Origin: Clostridium sp.
Lineage (GTDB): Bacteria > Bacillota > Clostridia > Lachnospirales > Lachnospiraceae
Direction: 5' to 3'
DNA length: 64,000 nucleotides
NCBI GenBank assembly: GCA_023664605.1
Contig: JAMPFF010000001.1
Span: forward strand, 399,714 to 463,713
The notes beneath the pieces are model-generated. The model saw nothing but the letters and a program-made list of their open reading frames with translations. It was not told the origin of the DNA and did not search any database. Shown one piece after another: positions 45,462 through 53,533 of this stretch (within the stretch, counting starts at the first letter, position 1; each line of letters opens with the position of its first letter). A program made the position numbers and the translations under genes.

Positions 45462-46283
45462 CTATCGTATTTTATGGAAAGCAGCGCTCCTTTTTTCAAA
45501 AGTGCAATAATAGCGGAAGCCGCATTCGCTTAAAACTGCCGCCGCTTTGTCAAAATGCGCTGCAATATGTTCCGGTCTGTGTGCGTCGGAGCCTACCGTG
45601 ATAATTTCACCGCCCAGTTCTTTATAGCGGCGGATAACGGCGCGGCAGGGATGAACGTCTTTTAACCCCTTGGAAAGTCCGGCGGTGTTTACTTCAATCC
45701 CTTTGCCGTCTGCAATCAGTTTTTCCAAAATGGCGTCAATAATATCACGATACTGCTCGTAAGAATAATTCTTATCCTGATTTGGCGCATAGCGTACGAT
45801 ATAGTCCAGATGCCCGTAGACGTCGAAGTTACTGAAAAATTTCAGGTTTTCAAGAATCGACTCAAAGTACTCGCGGAAAGCTTCTTTTTCACTTTTTCCC
45901 TCATAAAATTCCGGAAAGCCGGGGTCTTGTCTGTTGCAAAGGTGGGAAGAGGCAATGATAAAGTCATAATCGTGCGCTTTGGCAAATGCCGCATTTTTCT
46001 TCGATAAATGAGGCTGTAAACCAAGTTCGACGCCAAAACCAAGTGCTATTTTATCCGCATATTTTTCCCTGTATTTCAAAAAATCATAAAGATAAGAATC
46101 GGGATTTATTTCAAAAAATCCTGCGGGAAATTGTTCCGACACCGGAAAATCGAAATCCTGATGTTCCGTAAAGCACATATGGGTTAGTCCAATCCGTATT
46201 CCCTGTAAAATCATTTCTTCCATAGGGCTGTCGGAATCCCCGGAAAAAGAAGAGTGCATATGGTAATCGGCTGTTATCGGCAT
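45462..46283 (-). CDS. PHP-family histidinol-phosphatase (HisJ-like)
   Basis: A 273-residue PHP phosphoesterase. Metal-binding motif DYHMHSSFSGDSD at residues 5-17, MCFTEHQDF, the ASSHLC segment, YGHLDYI and GSDAHRPEHI are all present. This branch is annotated as histidinol-phosphatase (HisJ), making histidinol in histidine biosynthesis. No other histidine genes are nearby, so the function could also be a related phosphatase. Confidence 0.82.
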   Translation of the reverse strand: MPITADYHMHSSFSGDSDSPMEEMILQGIRIGLTHMCFTEHQDFDFPVSEQFPAGFFEINPDSYLYDFLKYREKYADKIALGFGVELGLQPHLSKKNAAFAKAHDYDFIIASSHLCNRQDPGFPEFYEGKSEKEAFREYFESILENLKFFSNFDVYGHLDYIVRYAPNQDKNYSYEQYRDIIDAILEKLIADGKGIEVNTAGLSKGLKDVHPCRAVIRRYKELGGEIITVGSDAHRPEHIAAHFDKAAAVLSECGFRYYCTFEKRSAAFHKIR

Positions 46284-46460
46284 AGTTTTTCTCCTTTTGT
46301 GGCATACTTTTGGCAGGCGGGAAAAGCCCGGATGCTTTTTTTAGTGTAGCACAGAGCATGAAAATGTGCAATTACGGGGCGTTTATGCGCTAAAACATTG
46401 CTAAAAAATGGCGCGCGCGGAAGTTTTATCATAAATTTCCAAATATTTTCGATTTACACC

Positions 46461-46489
46461 TTGAATTTTGAGGACAAATTAGGTAAAAT
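46461..46489 (+). promoter_or_regulatory. Promoter for gap
   Basis: TTGAAT (46461-46466) and TAAAAT (46484-46489), 17-bp spacing. Transcription would start near 46496, at the edge of the palindrome that follows, leaving an 80-nt leader. Confidence 0.6.
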
Positions 46490-46496
46490 AATTTTG

Positions 46497-46514
46497 TTGA
46501 CAAAATTTTGTCAA
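46497..46514 (+). promoter_or_regulatory. Perfect 18-bp palindrome at the gap start, Rex-like operator
   Basis: TTGACAAAATTTTGTCAA is a perfect inverted repeat. Its length and ends match the Rex operator layout (TTGTTAA-N4-TTAACAA; 5 of 7 in each half). Rex is the redox repressor of NADH-linked genes. Its location just after the predicted -10 suits repression. TTGACA within it could also act as an alternative -35. Confidence 0.5.
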
Positions 46515-46577
46515 TCTGTTTTTACAGTTTGGCGAAATAATATAAAATATATTATATTTTATTAGGAGGAAACGAAA

Positions 46578-47579
46578 ATGGCAGTAAAAGTAGCAATCAA
46601 TGGTTTTGGTCGTATCGGTCGTCTTGCATTCAGACAGATGTTCGGTGCAGATGGATACGAAGTAGTAGCAATTAACGATTTAACAAGTCCTAAGATGTTG
46701 GCGCATCTGTTGAAGTATGACTCTTCACAGGGCAGATATGAAAAAGGCGACACAGTTTCAGCCGGCGAAGATTCCATCACGGTTGACGGTAAGACTCTTA
46801 AAATTTATAAAGAGCCTGACGCAAATAACTGCCCTTGGAAAGAACTGGGCGTAGATGTTGTTTTGGAATGTTCCGGATTCTACACATCCAAAGAAAAAGC
46901 ACAGGCACATATCAATGCTGGCGCAAAGAAAGTTGTTATTTCCGCTCCTGCAGGAAATGACCTTCCGACAATCGTTTACAATGTAAACCACACAACATTG
47001 ACAAAGGATGATAAGATTATTTCAGCAGCTTCCTGTACAACAAACTGCCTGGCTCCTATGGCAAAAGCGCTGAATGATTTGGCAACCATCAAATCCGGTA
47101 TCATGAGTACCATCCATGCTTACACAGGCGACCAGATGATTTTGGACGGTCCTCAGAGAAAAGGCGATTTAAGAAGAAGCCGTGCAGGCGCTATCAACAT
47201 CGTTCCTAACAGCACAGGCGCAGCTAAGGCAATCGGCCTTGTTATTCCTGAACTGAACGGAAAGTTAATCGGTTCCGCACAGCGTGTTCCTACTCCGACA
47301 GGTTCTACTACAATCCTGGTAGCAACTGTTGAGAAATCCGTAACAAAAGACGAAATCAATGCAGCTATGAAAAAAGCAGCAAATGAGTCCTTTGGTTACA
47401 ATGATGAAGAGATTGTATCTTCCGACGTTATCGGTATGAGATATGGTTCTCTCTTCGACGCAACTCAGACAATGGTAGGCGCTGACAATCTGGTACAGGT
47501 TGTTTCATGGTATGATAACGAGAACAGCTACACAAGCCAGATGGTTAGAACAATCAAATACTTCGCTGAGTTAGGTTAA
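46578..47579 (+). CDS. gap: Glyceraldehyde-3-phosphate dehydrogenase, glycolytic
   Basis: A 333-residue NAD-dependent GAPDH. Rossmann motif [15 protein letters not shown] at residues 7-21, catalytic SCTTNCLAP around residue 155, and [21 protein letters not shown] precedes the start by 8 bp. Its codon choice (more CCT, GCT, TCC, fewer GCG/ACG) is that of a highly expressed gene and differs from neighbours. The 294-bp gap before it holds a promoter and a palindrome only. Confidence 0.97.
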   Translation: MAVKVAINGFGRIGRLAFRQMFGADGYEVVAINDLTSPKMLAHLLKYDSSQGRYEKGDTVSAGEDSITVDGKTLKIYKEPDANNCPWKELGVDVVLECSGFYTSKEKAQAHINAGAKKVVISAPAGNDLPTIVYNVNHTTLTKDDKIISAASCTTNCLAPMAKALNDLATIKSGIMSTIHAYTGDQMILDGPQRKGDLRRSRAGAINIVPNSTGAAKAIGLVIPELNGKLIGSAQRVPTPTGSTTILVATVEKSVTKDEINAAMKKAANESFGYNDEEIVSSDVIGMRYGSLFDATQTMVGADNLVQVVSWYDNENSYTSQMVRTIKYFAELG

Positions 47580-47599
47580 TTCATGGAAAGTATTCCATC

Positions 47600-47629
47600 A
47601 AGGTCCGGCCTCATGGGCCGGACCTTTTT
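47600..47629 (+). terminator. Strong hairpin terminator between gap and pgk
   Basis: AAGGTCCGGCC and GGCCGGACCTT (perfect 11-bp, GC-rich) with a five-base loop, then TTTTTA. It probably separates gap from pgk, or attenuates read-through. Confidence 0.9.
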
Positions 47630-47705
47630 AGTCGATAAGGCTCGCGTCAGCACGCCCATGGACAGGATGGAAAAATAGTGAAATAAATAAAAGGAGGAAA
47701 TAGAA

Positions 47706-48929
47706 ATGGGATTAAATAAAAAATCCGTAGACGATATTAATGTAAAAGGGAAACGCGTTCTGGTAAGATGCGATTTTAACGTACCGCTTAAAAATGGCGA
47801 GATTACGGACGAGACCCGTATCGTGGCGGCGCTTCCTACAATTAATAAATTAATCAAGGACGGCGGCAAGGTAATTCTTTGCTCCCATCTGGGCAAGGTA
47901 AAGAACGGTCCTAACGAGGGCGAGTCTTTAGCTCCGGTAGCGAAAAGATTATCTGAAAAACTTGGCAAGGCGGTAAACTTTGTTTCCGATTATAACGTAA
48001 CGGGTGAGGCGGCGACGGCAGCCGTTGCGGCTATGAACGAGGGCGACGTTGTTTTATTGCAGAATACCCGTTTCCGCGGTTCTGAGGAGACAAAGAACGG
48101 CGAGGCATTCAGTAAAGAACTTGCCGACCTTGCAGACGTATATGTATGCGACGCATTCGGTTCTTCCCATAGAGCGCATGCTTCCGTAGCGGGCGTTACG
48201 AAATGTATTTCAGCTAAAGGCGGAGAGAATGCGGTTGGTTACTTAATGCAGAAAGAAATTGATTTCCTCGGCAATGCGGTAGAAAATCCGGTAAGACCTT
48301 TCGTAGCAATCCTTGGCGGCGCGAAAGTAGCCGATAAGTTAAACGTTATCAATAACCTGTTGGAGAAATGCGATACGCTGATTATCGGCGGCGGTATGGC
48401 GTTTACGTTCTTAAAGGCAAAGGGAATGGAAGTTGGTAATTCTTTAGTAGATAACGAGAAGCTGGACTATTGTAAAGAAATGATGGCGAAAGCTGATAAA
48501 CTTGGTAAGAAACTGTTACTCCCGGTTGATACGACGATTGCAGACCATTTCCCTGACCCGATTGACGGACCGATTGATGTAGAGGTTGTATCTGTAGATA
48601 AGATTCCGGCTGATAAAGAGGGTCTTGATATCGGTATAGAGACAGCTAAATTATATGCAGATGCAGTAAAATCCGCTAAGACGGTTGTATGGAACGGACC
48701 TATGGGCGTATTCGAGAACCCGACATTGGCGGCAGGTACGATTGCGGTTGCAAAATCCCTTGCTGAAACGGACGCTACAACAATTATCGGCGGCGGCGAC
48801 AGTGCGGCAGCGGTAAACCAGCTTGGTTTTGCAGACAAGATGAGCCATATTTCCACGGGCGGCGGCGCTTCCCTTGAGTTCCTTGAAGGAAAAGAACTGC
48901 CGGGCGTAGTGGCGGCGGACGACAAATAA
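47706..48929 (+). CDS. pgk: Phosphoglycerate kinase
   Basis: A 407-residue phosphoglycerate kinase, transferring phosphate from 1,3-bisphosphoglycerate to ADP. N-terminal [19 protein letters not shown], then the C-terminal nucleotide domain with WNGPMGVFE and [11 protein letters not shown]; length slightly above the usual 395-400. AAAGGAGGAAA precedes the start. The tpiA gene begins 20 bp after its stop. Confidence 0.97.
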   Translation: MGLNKKSVDDINVKGKRVLVRCDFNVPLKNGEITDETRIVAALPTINKLIKDGGKVILCSHLGKVKNGPNEGESLAPVAKRLSEKLGKAVNFVSDYNVTGEAATAAVAAMNEGDVVLLQNTRFRGSEETKNGEAFSKELADLADVYVCDAFGSSHRAHASVAGVTKCISAKGGENAVGYLMQKEIDFLGNAVENPVRPFVAILGGAKVADKLNVINNLLEKCDTLIIGGGMAFTFLKAKGMEVGNSLVDNEKLDYCKEMMAKADKLGKKLLLPVDTTIADHFPDPIDGPIDVEVVSVDKIPADKEGLDIGIETAKLYADAVKSAKTVVWNGPMGVFENPTLAAGTIAVAKSLAETDATTIIGGGDSAAAVNQLGFADKMSHISTGGGASLEFLEGKELPGVVAADDK

Positions 48930-48949
48930 GAGGAATGGAGAATAAGAAG

Positions 48950-49696
48950 ATGGCAAGAAGAAAGATTGTAGCCGGAAACTGGAAGATGAATATGACTCCC
49001 AGCGAGGCGGTAAAATTGTGTAATGAGTTAAAAGACCTGGTAAAATCCGACAGCGTAGACGTTGTATATTGCGTACCTGCGGTTGATATTGTTCCGGTTG
49101 TAGAGGCTGTAAAAGGCACAAACGTAGAAGTAGGCGCGGAGAATATGTATTTCGAGGAAAAGGGCGCATACACAGGCGAGATTTCCGCGGCAATGTTAAA
49201 AGATGCAGGCGTAAAATATGTTATTATCGGTCACTCCGAGAGACGTGATTATTTCAAGGAGGACGACGCGCTTTTGAATAAAAAAGTGAAGAAAGCGCTG
49301 GAGGCAGGTCTTGTACCGATTCTTTGCTGCGGTGAGACATTGGAGCAGAGAGAAATGGGCGTAACGATGGATTGGATTAGATTACAGATTAAATCTGATT
49401 TGACAGGCGTTACGGCAGACCAGGTAAAAGGCATGGTTATCGCATACGAGCCTATCTGGGCTATCGGCACGGGCAAGACGGCTACTACCGAGCAGGCGGA
49501 AGAAGTATGTAAGGGCATTCGCGACTGCATCGCTGAGATTTACGATGCAGCGACAGCAGAAGCAGTCCGTATCCAGTACGGCGGTTCCGTAAATGCGGGT
49601 AACGCGGCGGAGTTGTTTGCACAGCCTGATATCGACGGCGGTCTTGTTGGCGGCGCGTCTTTGAAAGCGGATTTTGGGAAGATTGTGAACTATTGA
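48950..49696 (+). CDS. tpiA: Triosephosphate isomerase
   Basis: A 248-residue TIM barrel. Motifs: [17 protein letters not shown] (catalytic His), [14 protein letters not shown] (catalytic Glu) and [11 protein letters not shown] prefer the ATG at 48950, with GGAG 9 bp upstream; the ATG at 48935 would add five residues. It interconverts DHAP and GAP, supplying substrate to gap, and shares a transcript with pgk. Confidence 0.96.
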   Translation: MARRKIVAGNWKMNMTPSEAVKLCNELKDLVKSDSVDVVYCVPAVDIVPVVEAVKGTNVEVGAENMYFEEKGAYTGEISAAMLKDAGVKYVIIGHSERRDYFKEDDALLNKKVKKALEAGLVPILCCGETLEQREMGVTMDWIRLQIKSDLTGVTADQVKGMVIAYEPIWAIGTGKTATTEQAEEVCKGIRDCIAEIYDAATAEAVRIQYGGSVNAGNAAELFAQPDIDGGLVGGASLKADFGKIVNY

Positions 49697-49743
49697 TTCG
49701 CTTCGCAAATGAACCATAGAATCTGATAGTTAAAAAGTGCAGT

Positions 49744-49790
49744 AAAAAAGGGATATCAAGAAAAGAAAGTTTCTTTGATATCCCTTTTTC
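49744..49790. terminator. Bidirectional terminator after tpiA
   Basis: AAAAAGGGATATCAA-type left arm pairs with TTTGATATCCCTTTTT; about 16 bp of stem with a short AAAG/CTTT inner extension. A-run and T-run on both sides serve tpiA and the opposing solute-binding protein gene. Confidence 0.9.
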
Positions 49791-49836
49791 GTGTCAATAG
49801 AGTTGACTAAAATACTGTAACAACTGTTATTAATAC

Positions 49837-51159
49837 TTATTCATGCAGCACGCTGTTTGCCCGTCCCGTGTCTAGTGCGGCGTTGCAGGCGTCATCCAGC
49901 ATTTTTGCACATTCCTGCGGGGTGATGCTTTTTGCCAGCAGTTCGTGGATATTGGGCCAGAACACGCTGCGGACGGAGGTATCTTCTCCCTGCCAATTCG
50001 GGCTGTTATTCATAAAATCCACCACATTGACGGCATTTTTGGTAAATTCATCCAACATTGTGATTTGATCCTGATATTTGTCGGAAACCTTTTTGCTGGC
50101 GGGAATATTACCGGCGGACAGTTCCAGCCATTCGTCGTTGTCATAGATGTATTTAATAAAGTCTTTAGCCGCCTGTACTTTCAATTCATTGCCGTTATCG
50201 AATACTTCAAAGCCTGTTACAAAAGAGGTCGCAACATGATTCGGAAAATTCACATAGCCGTAATTTTCCATATTATCGTAAAGCGTAAAGTTTGCATTGT
50301 TAAATATCTGAATCGCAAGCTGTCCATTGCTGAACAATTCGTTACAGTCCGAGATTTCCAGATTCTCCGGATGGGGAGGGTACCATCCCTTGTCTACGCC
50401 GGCCTGGAGCCAGGATAAAGCCTTGACGGCAGCGTCGGTTTCAAGGTCGAAATTACCCTCCTCATCAAAAATCGTACTGCCAAAGGCGCGGATATAGGAC
50501 ATGATATGGGTATCACCCTGGTTATTTTTCCCATACATCATCATCGGATAAGTCTGATCCGGCAGTTTTGCGGCAAGCGTATCCAGAATATCAGTCCATT
50601 CCTCTATCGTCCAGCTTTGAATCGTAACCGTGTCGGCAAAATATTTATCCAGTCCGCAGTCTTGGAAAAGTTCTTTATTGTAGATTAAAATGTTCTGCAT
50701 ACTTAAAAATGGCATCATATAGGTTTTTCCATTCGCCATGCTCATTGCCCATGATGCGGCGTCGATATCATTTCGCAGTTCGTCTGATATGATATCATCC
50801 AACGGAACTACTTTGCCGGTATGCAGATAGGACGCCATATTAAAATACCCTTCATACAGAATATCCGTTGCATCCTCCGTATCAAAGCAGCCTGTAATTG
50901 CCGCCATTTCATCCACATAGGCAAAAGACTCCACCCGGATTGTGACGTCGGCTTTTTCGTACTGCGCCGCGAAAGCCTCGCCCGCTTTTTGTAAAAACAT
51001 ACTTGAATCTATCATATCGGGATTGCTGACAGAATTCATGGCAAGATTAGGAGCCTTAACGATAAGGGTTATAGCTTCCTTGGGTTTACTGCCGCAGCCT
51101 GTCATAAGACCGCAGCATAGTGCGAGCGTAAGCGCCGCAGAGATTAATTTTCTTGTCAT
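49837..51159 (-). CDS. Extracellular solute-binding lipoprotein (ABC sugar type)
   Basis: A 440-residue family-1 type solute-binding protein. Signal peptide with lipobox LMTGC (Cys near residue 22). The mature part has the features of carbohydrate-binding proteins: YMMPFLSMQNILIYNKELF, WTIEEWTDILDTL, and a late NIHELLAKSITPQECAKML. No permease or ATPase gene is adjacent; the upstream gene on the same strand is a hybrid sensor kinase. It may be a sensing partner, or work with a transporter elsewhere. Ligand unknown. Confidence 0.85.
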   Translation of the reverse strand: MTRKLISAALTLALCCGLMTGCGSKPKEAITLIVKAPNLAMNSVSNPDMIDSSMFLQKAGEAFAAQYEKADVTIRVESFAYVDEMAAITGCFDTEDATDILYEGYFNMASYLHTGKVVPLDDIISDELRNDIDAASWAMSMANGKTYMMPFLSMQNILIYNKELFQDCGLDKYFADTVTIQSWTIEEWTDILDTLAAKLPDQTYPMMMYGKNNQGDTHIMSYIRAFGSTIFDEEGNFDLETDAAVKALSWLQAGVDKGWYPPHPENLEISDCNELFSNGQLAIQIFNNANFTLYDNMENYGYVNFPNHVATSFVTGFEVFDNGNELKVQAAKDFIKYIYDNDEWLELSAGNIPASKKVSDKYQDQITMLDEFTKNAVNVVDFMNNSPNWQGEDTSVRSVFWPNIHELLAKSITPQECAKMLDDACNAALDTGRANSVLHE

Positions 51160-51181
51160 AATTTGGATTCCTCTTTCTGTT

Positions 51182-53362
51182 TTATTTTTCTCTTTTCCGT
51201 AATTTTTTTAGCAGGACATTTACATCAATCGGCTTTGTCAAAAAGTCGTTCATGCCGCTGGCAAGAGCCTGTTCCCTGTCCTCCTGGAACATATTGGCGG
51301 TACAGGCGTAAATGAGGACGGACTTTGCATCGGTCCGGTCTAATTTCCTGATATTCTTAGAAGCGGTGCATCCGTCCATAACAGGCATCTGCATATCCAT
51401 CAGGATAATATCAAATTCCCCGACTTCAGAGTGCGCGAATGTATCCAAAGCCTCCTGTCCGTTTTTGGCGAGTGCGGTTTCAAAGCCTTCCATTTTCAGG
51501 ATTTCCAATAAAATCTCCGCATTGAGTTCCACATCTTCGGCTACGAGAATTTTAATCGGTTTACCGTCCGCCCTATAGACAGAATCGTTTGCCTGCGCCG
51601 TTTCATCCGTTTCCTTAGGAAGTTCCAAATCGGCGGGGATGTCCTGTATGATTTTGGAGGGAATCGTAACCGTAAAGGTACTTCCGGCATTAAGAACGCT
51701 CTCTACCGTGATATCGCCGCCCATCGCATTTGCAAGCAGCTTGCTGATTGCCATGCCGAGTCCGGTTCCCTTGATGCCTTTATTGTTTCTGTTCCGCTCT
51801 TGACTAAATGAGTCAAAAATTTTATCAATGTAATCCTCGGAGATGCCAATGCCGGTATCTTCGCAGCGGTAAGTCGTGATAACGTGCGTATCGTCCGTTT
51901 TTTGCTGCGTGACGGACAAGCGGATCCATTTGCCCTCCGGCGTAAACTTGGCGGCATTGCCGACAATGTTCATTAAAATCTGTTTCGTGCGGGTAATATC
52001 GCCCTCGATACAAGGAACGGTGATATCTTTTTCCACAAAAAATTCCACGCCCCGGTTTTTGATGTTGTCAGCCTGCATTGCCGCAATCTCGTCAATCATC
52101 GCAGAGACCAGCATAGGTTCCTCTATGATGTCCACTTTTCCCGCCTGCAGTTTTGACATATCCAGAATATCGTTCACTAGGGAGAGTAGGTAGTTTGCCG
52201 TGCTGTGTGACTTTTTCAGCCATTCCTTAATCTGCGTTTTCTGGCTTTCGTCATCGATATTTACCATGATAAGATGGTTCATGCCGATTAAGCCGTTTAG
52301 CGGCGTCCGTATTTCGTGGCTCATATTGGAGAGAAACTCTTTCTGCGAGCGGGCGGCTTCCGTTGTCCGCACCGTTTTTAACTGTAAGCGCATAATAATG
52401 AACAGCATAACAAAGACGGTAATCATAGCGACTATCGCCATTGTCATACTGAGAGATACGAACGTTCTGCGCTGTTCTACAAAAACTTCCTCATTAACGG
52501 ACATGATAAAATACAAATCGAAGCTGTCGTCAAACGGTATGAAATAGAAAAGCTCTTTGCCCTGTTCTCCGGCGTGGGAGTGGTAGAACCCGAAAGTTTC
52601 CCGATTGTGAAGCTTTTCGTGAACCTCGTCATTTGTCAAATCGGAAGTCTCGGCTTCCGTTAGATGCTCGTATAAATTGTTCTGCTTGTTTAAGTAAATT
52701 TCTTTGTTGATATTGACGATATAATTTCCGTTCATGTCAATCAGGGCGCTGTGGCCGCGGACATTTCCGTTTTTGATAAAGCTGTCGATGACCATGTTGT
52801 CCTGAATGGATGAGATATCGCTGATACCGATTAAGGCAAACATTTTTACGCCGTCCACACTATAGTCGTGCAGACGGATTCCGTACAGAATACTTTCTTT
52901 TGCCAGCCATCCGCCTTCTGTCTTATCGTCGAAGCGGATAACAATGTTATCGTTTCCGTGATCAAAATAAGAAAGAAAATCCAGATTTCTGTTTAACGTA
53001 ACGTTATCCGGCGTATAAATAACATATTTATCGGTATAGACAGTGCCGTCCTCGGCAACCAGATAGATATGCGTAAACCCGCTGGAGGCGCACTCCAGAT
53101 TGATTCTTGTTTCAACGTCCTCAATCGTTTTACATTCAAAGCTGGTAAAACGCTCCGCGATTCTGTGAAGGTCTTTCCAGCAGATTTCAATATATGTTTG
53201 GATAGTCGCTTTGTCATGCTCCGCGATTTCACTGATAGAATTAATAATATTTTCCGAGATTGCTTTATTCATCTGGCGCACATAAATAAAGGCGACCAGA
53301 CTGACAATGATTGATGCAGAAACAATGACCAGCAGATAAAATAATCTATGTTTCTTTTTCAC
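51182..53362 (-). CDS. Membrane hybrid sensor histidine kinase with CACHE-like sensor and receiver
   Basis: A 726-residue kinase. Two membrane helices (about 8-28 and 300-322) flank an extracytoplasmic domain (30-300) like a double-CACHE sensor. Then HisKA with FLSNMSHEIRTPLNG, HATPase with NIVGNAAKFTPEG, EDTGIGI and GTGLGMAI, and a C-terminal receiver with VAEDVELNAE, ILMDMQMPVMDG and KPI. No Hpt or DNA-binding domain follows. It lies 22 bp upstream of the solute-binding lipoprotein gene on the same strand and probably shares its transcript. Confidence 0.9.
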   Translation of the reverse strand: MKKKHRLFYLLVIVSASIIVSLVAFIYVRQMNKAISENIINSISEIAEHDKATIQTYIEICWKDLHRIAERFTSFECKTIEDVETRINLECASSGFTHIYLVAEDGTVYTDKYVIYTPDNVTLNRNLDFLSYFDHGNDNIVIRFDDKTEGGWLAKESILYGIRLHDYSVDGVKMFALIGISDISSIQDNMVIDSFIKNGNVRGHSALIDMNGNYIVNINKEIYLNKQNNLYEHLTEAETSDLTNDEVHEKLHNRETFGFYHSHAGEQGKELFYFIPFDDSFDLYFIMSVNEEVFVEQRRTFVSLSMTMAIVAMITVFVMLFIIMRLQLKTVRTTEAARSQKEFLSNMSHEIRTPLNGLIGMNHLIMVNIDDESQKTQIKEWLKKSHSTANYLLSLVNDILDMSKLQAGKVDIIEEPMLVSAMIDEIAAMQADNIKNRGVEFFVEKDITVPCIEGDITRTKQILMNIVGNAAKFTPEGKWIRLSVTQQKTDDTHVITTYRCEDTGIGISEDYIDKIFDSFSQERNRNNKGIKGTGLGMAISKLLANAMGGDITVESVLNAGSTFTVTIPSKIIQDIPADLELPKETDETAQANDSVYRADGKPIKILVAEDVELNAEILLEILKMEGFETALAKNGQEALDTFAHSEVGEFDIILMDMQMPVMDGCTASKNIRKLDRTDAKSVLIYACTANMFQEDREQALASGMNDFLTKPIDVNVLLKKLRKREK

Positions 53363-53467
53363 TTTCCGTACCCCTTATTGCACTTTTTTTTCATTTTACA
53401 CTGCATATATTATAAATATTTTCGCGAAAAAAGTCCACTATGTTTTATTGAGATTTTGTTTTAGGGA

Positions 53468-53496
53468 TTGACATATATTTAACAAAGTGATATAGT
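53468..53496 (+). promoter_or_regulatory. Strong promoter for the MMPL-GLUG operon
   Basis: Perfect TTGACA (53468-53473), 17-bp spacer, TATAGT (53491-53496), 38 bp before the MMPL start. Confidence 0.8.
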
Positions 53497-53533
53497 TCTT
53501 TCACGAGTGGAGAATACGGGAGGCGCTTATATA

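Noticed and set aside
46541..46560. TATAAA-rich stretch just before gap as a second -10
   Set aside because: No -35 at 16-18 bp; the sequence is AT-rich leader and the upstream TTGAAT/TAAAAT pair is better.
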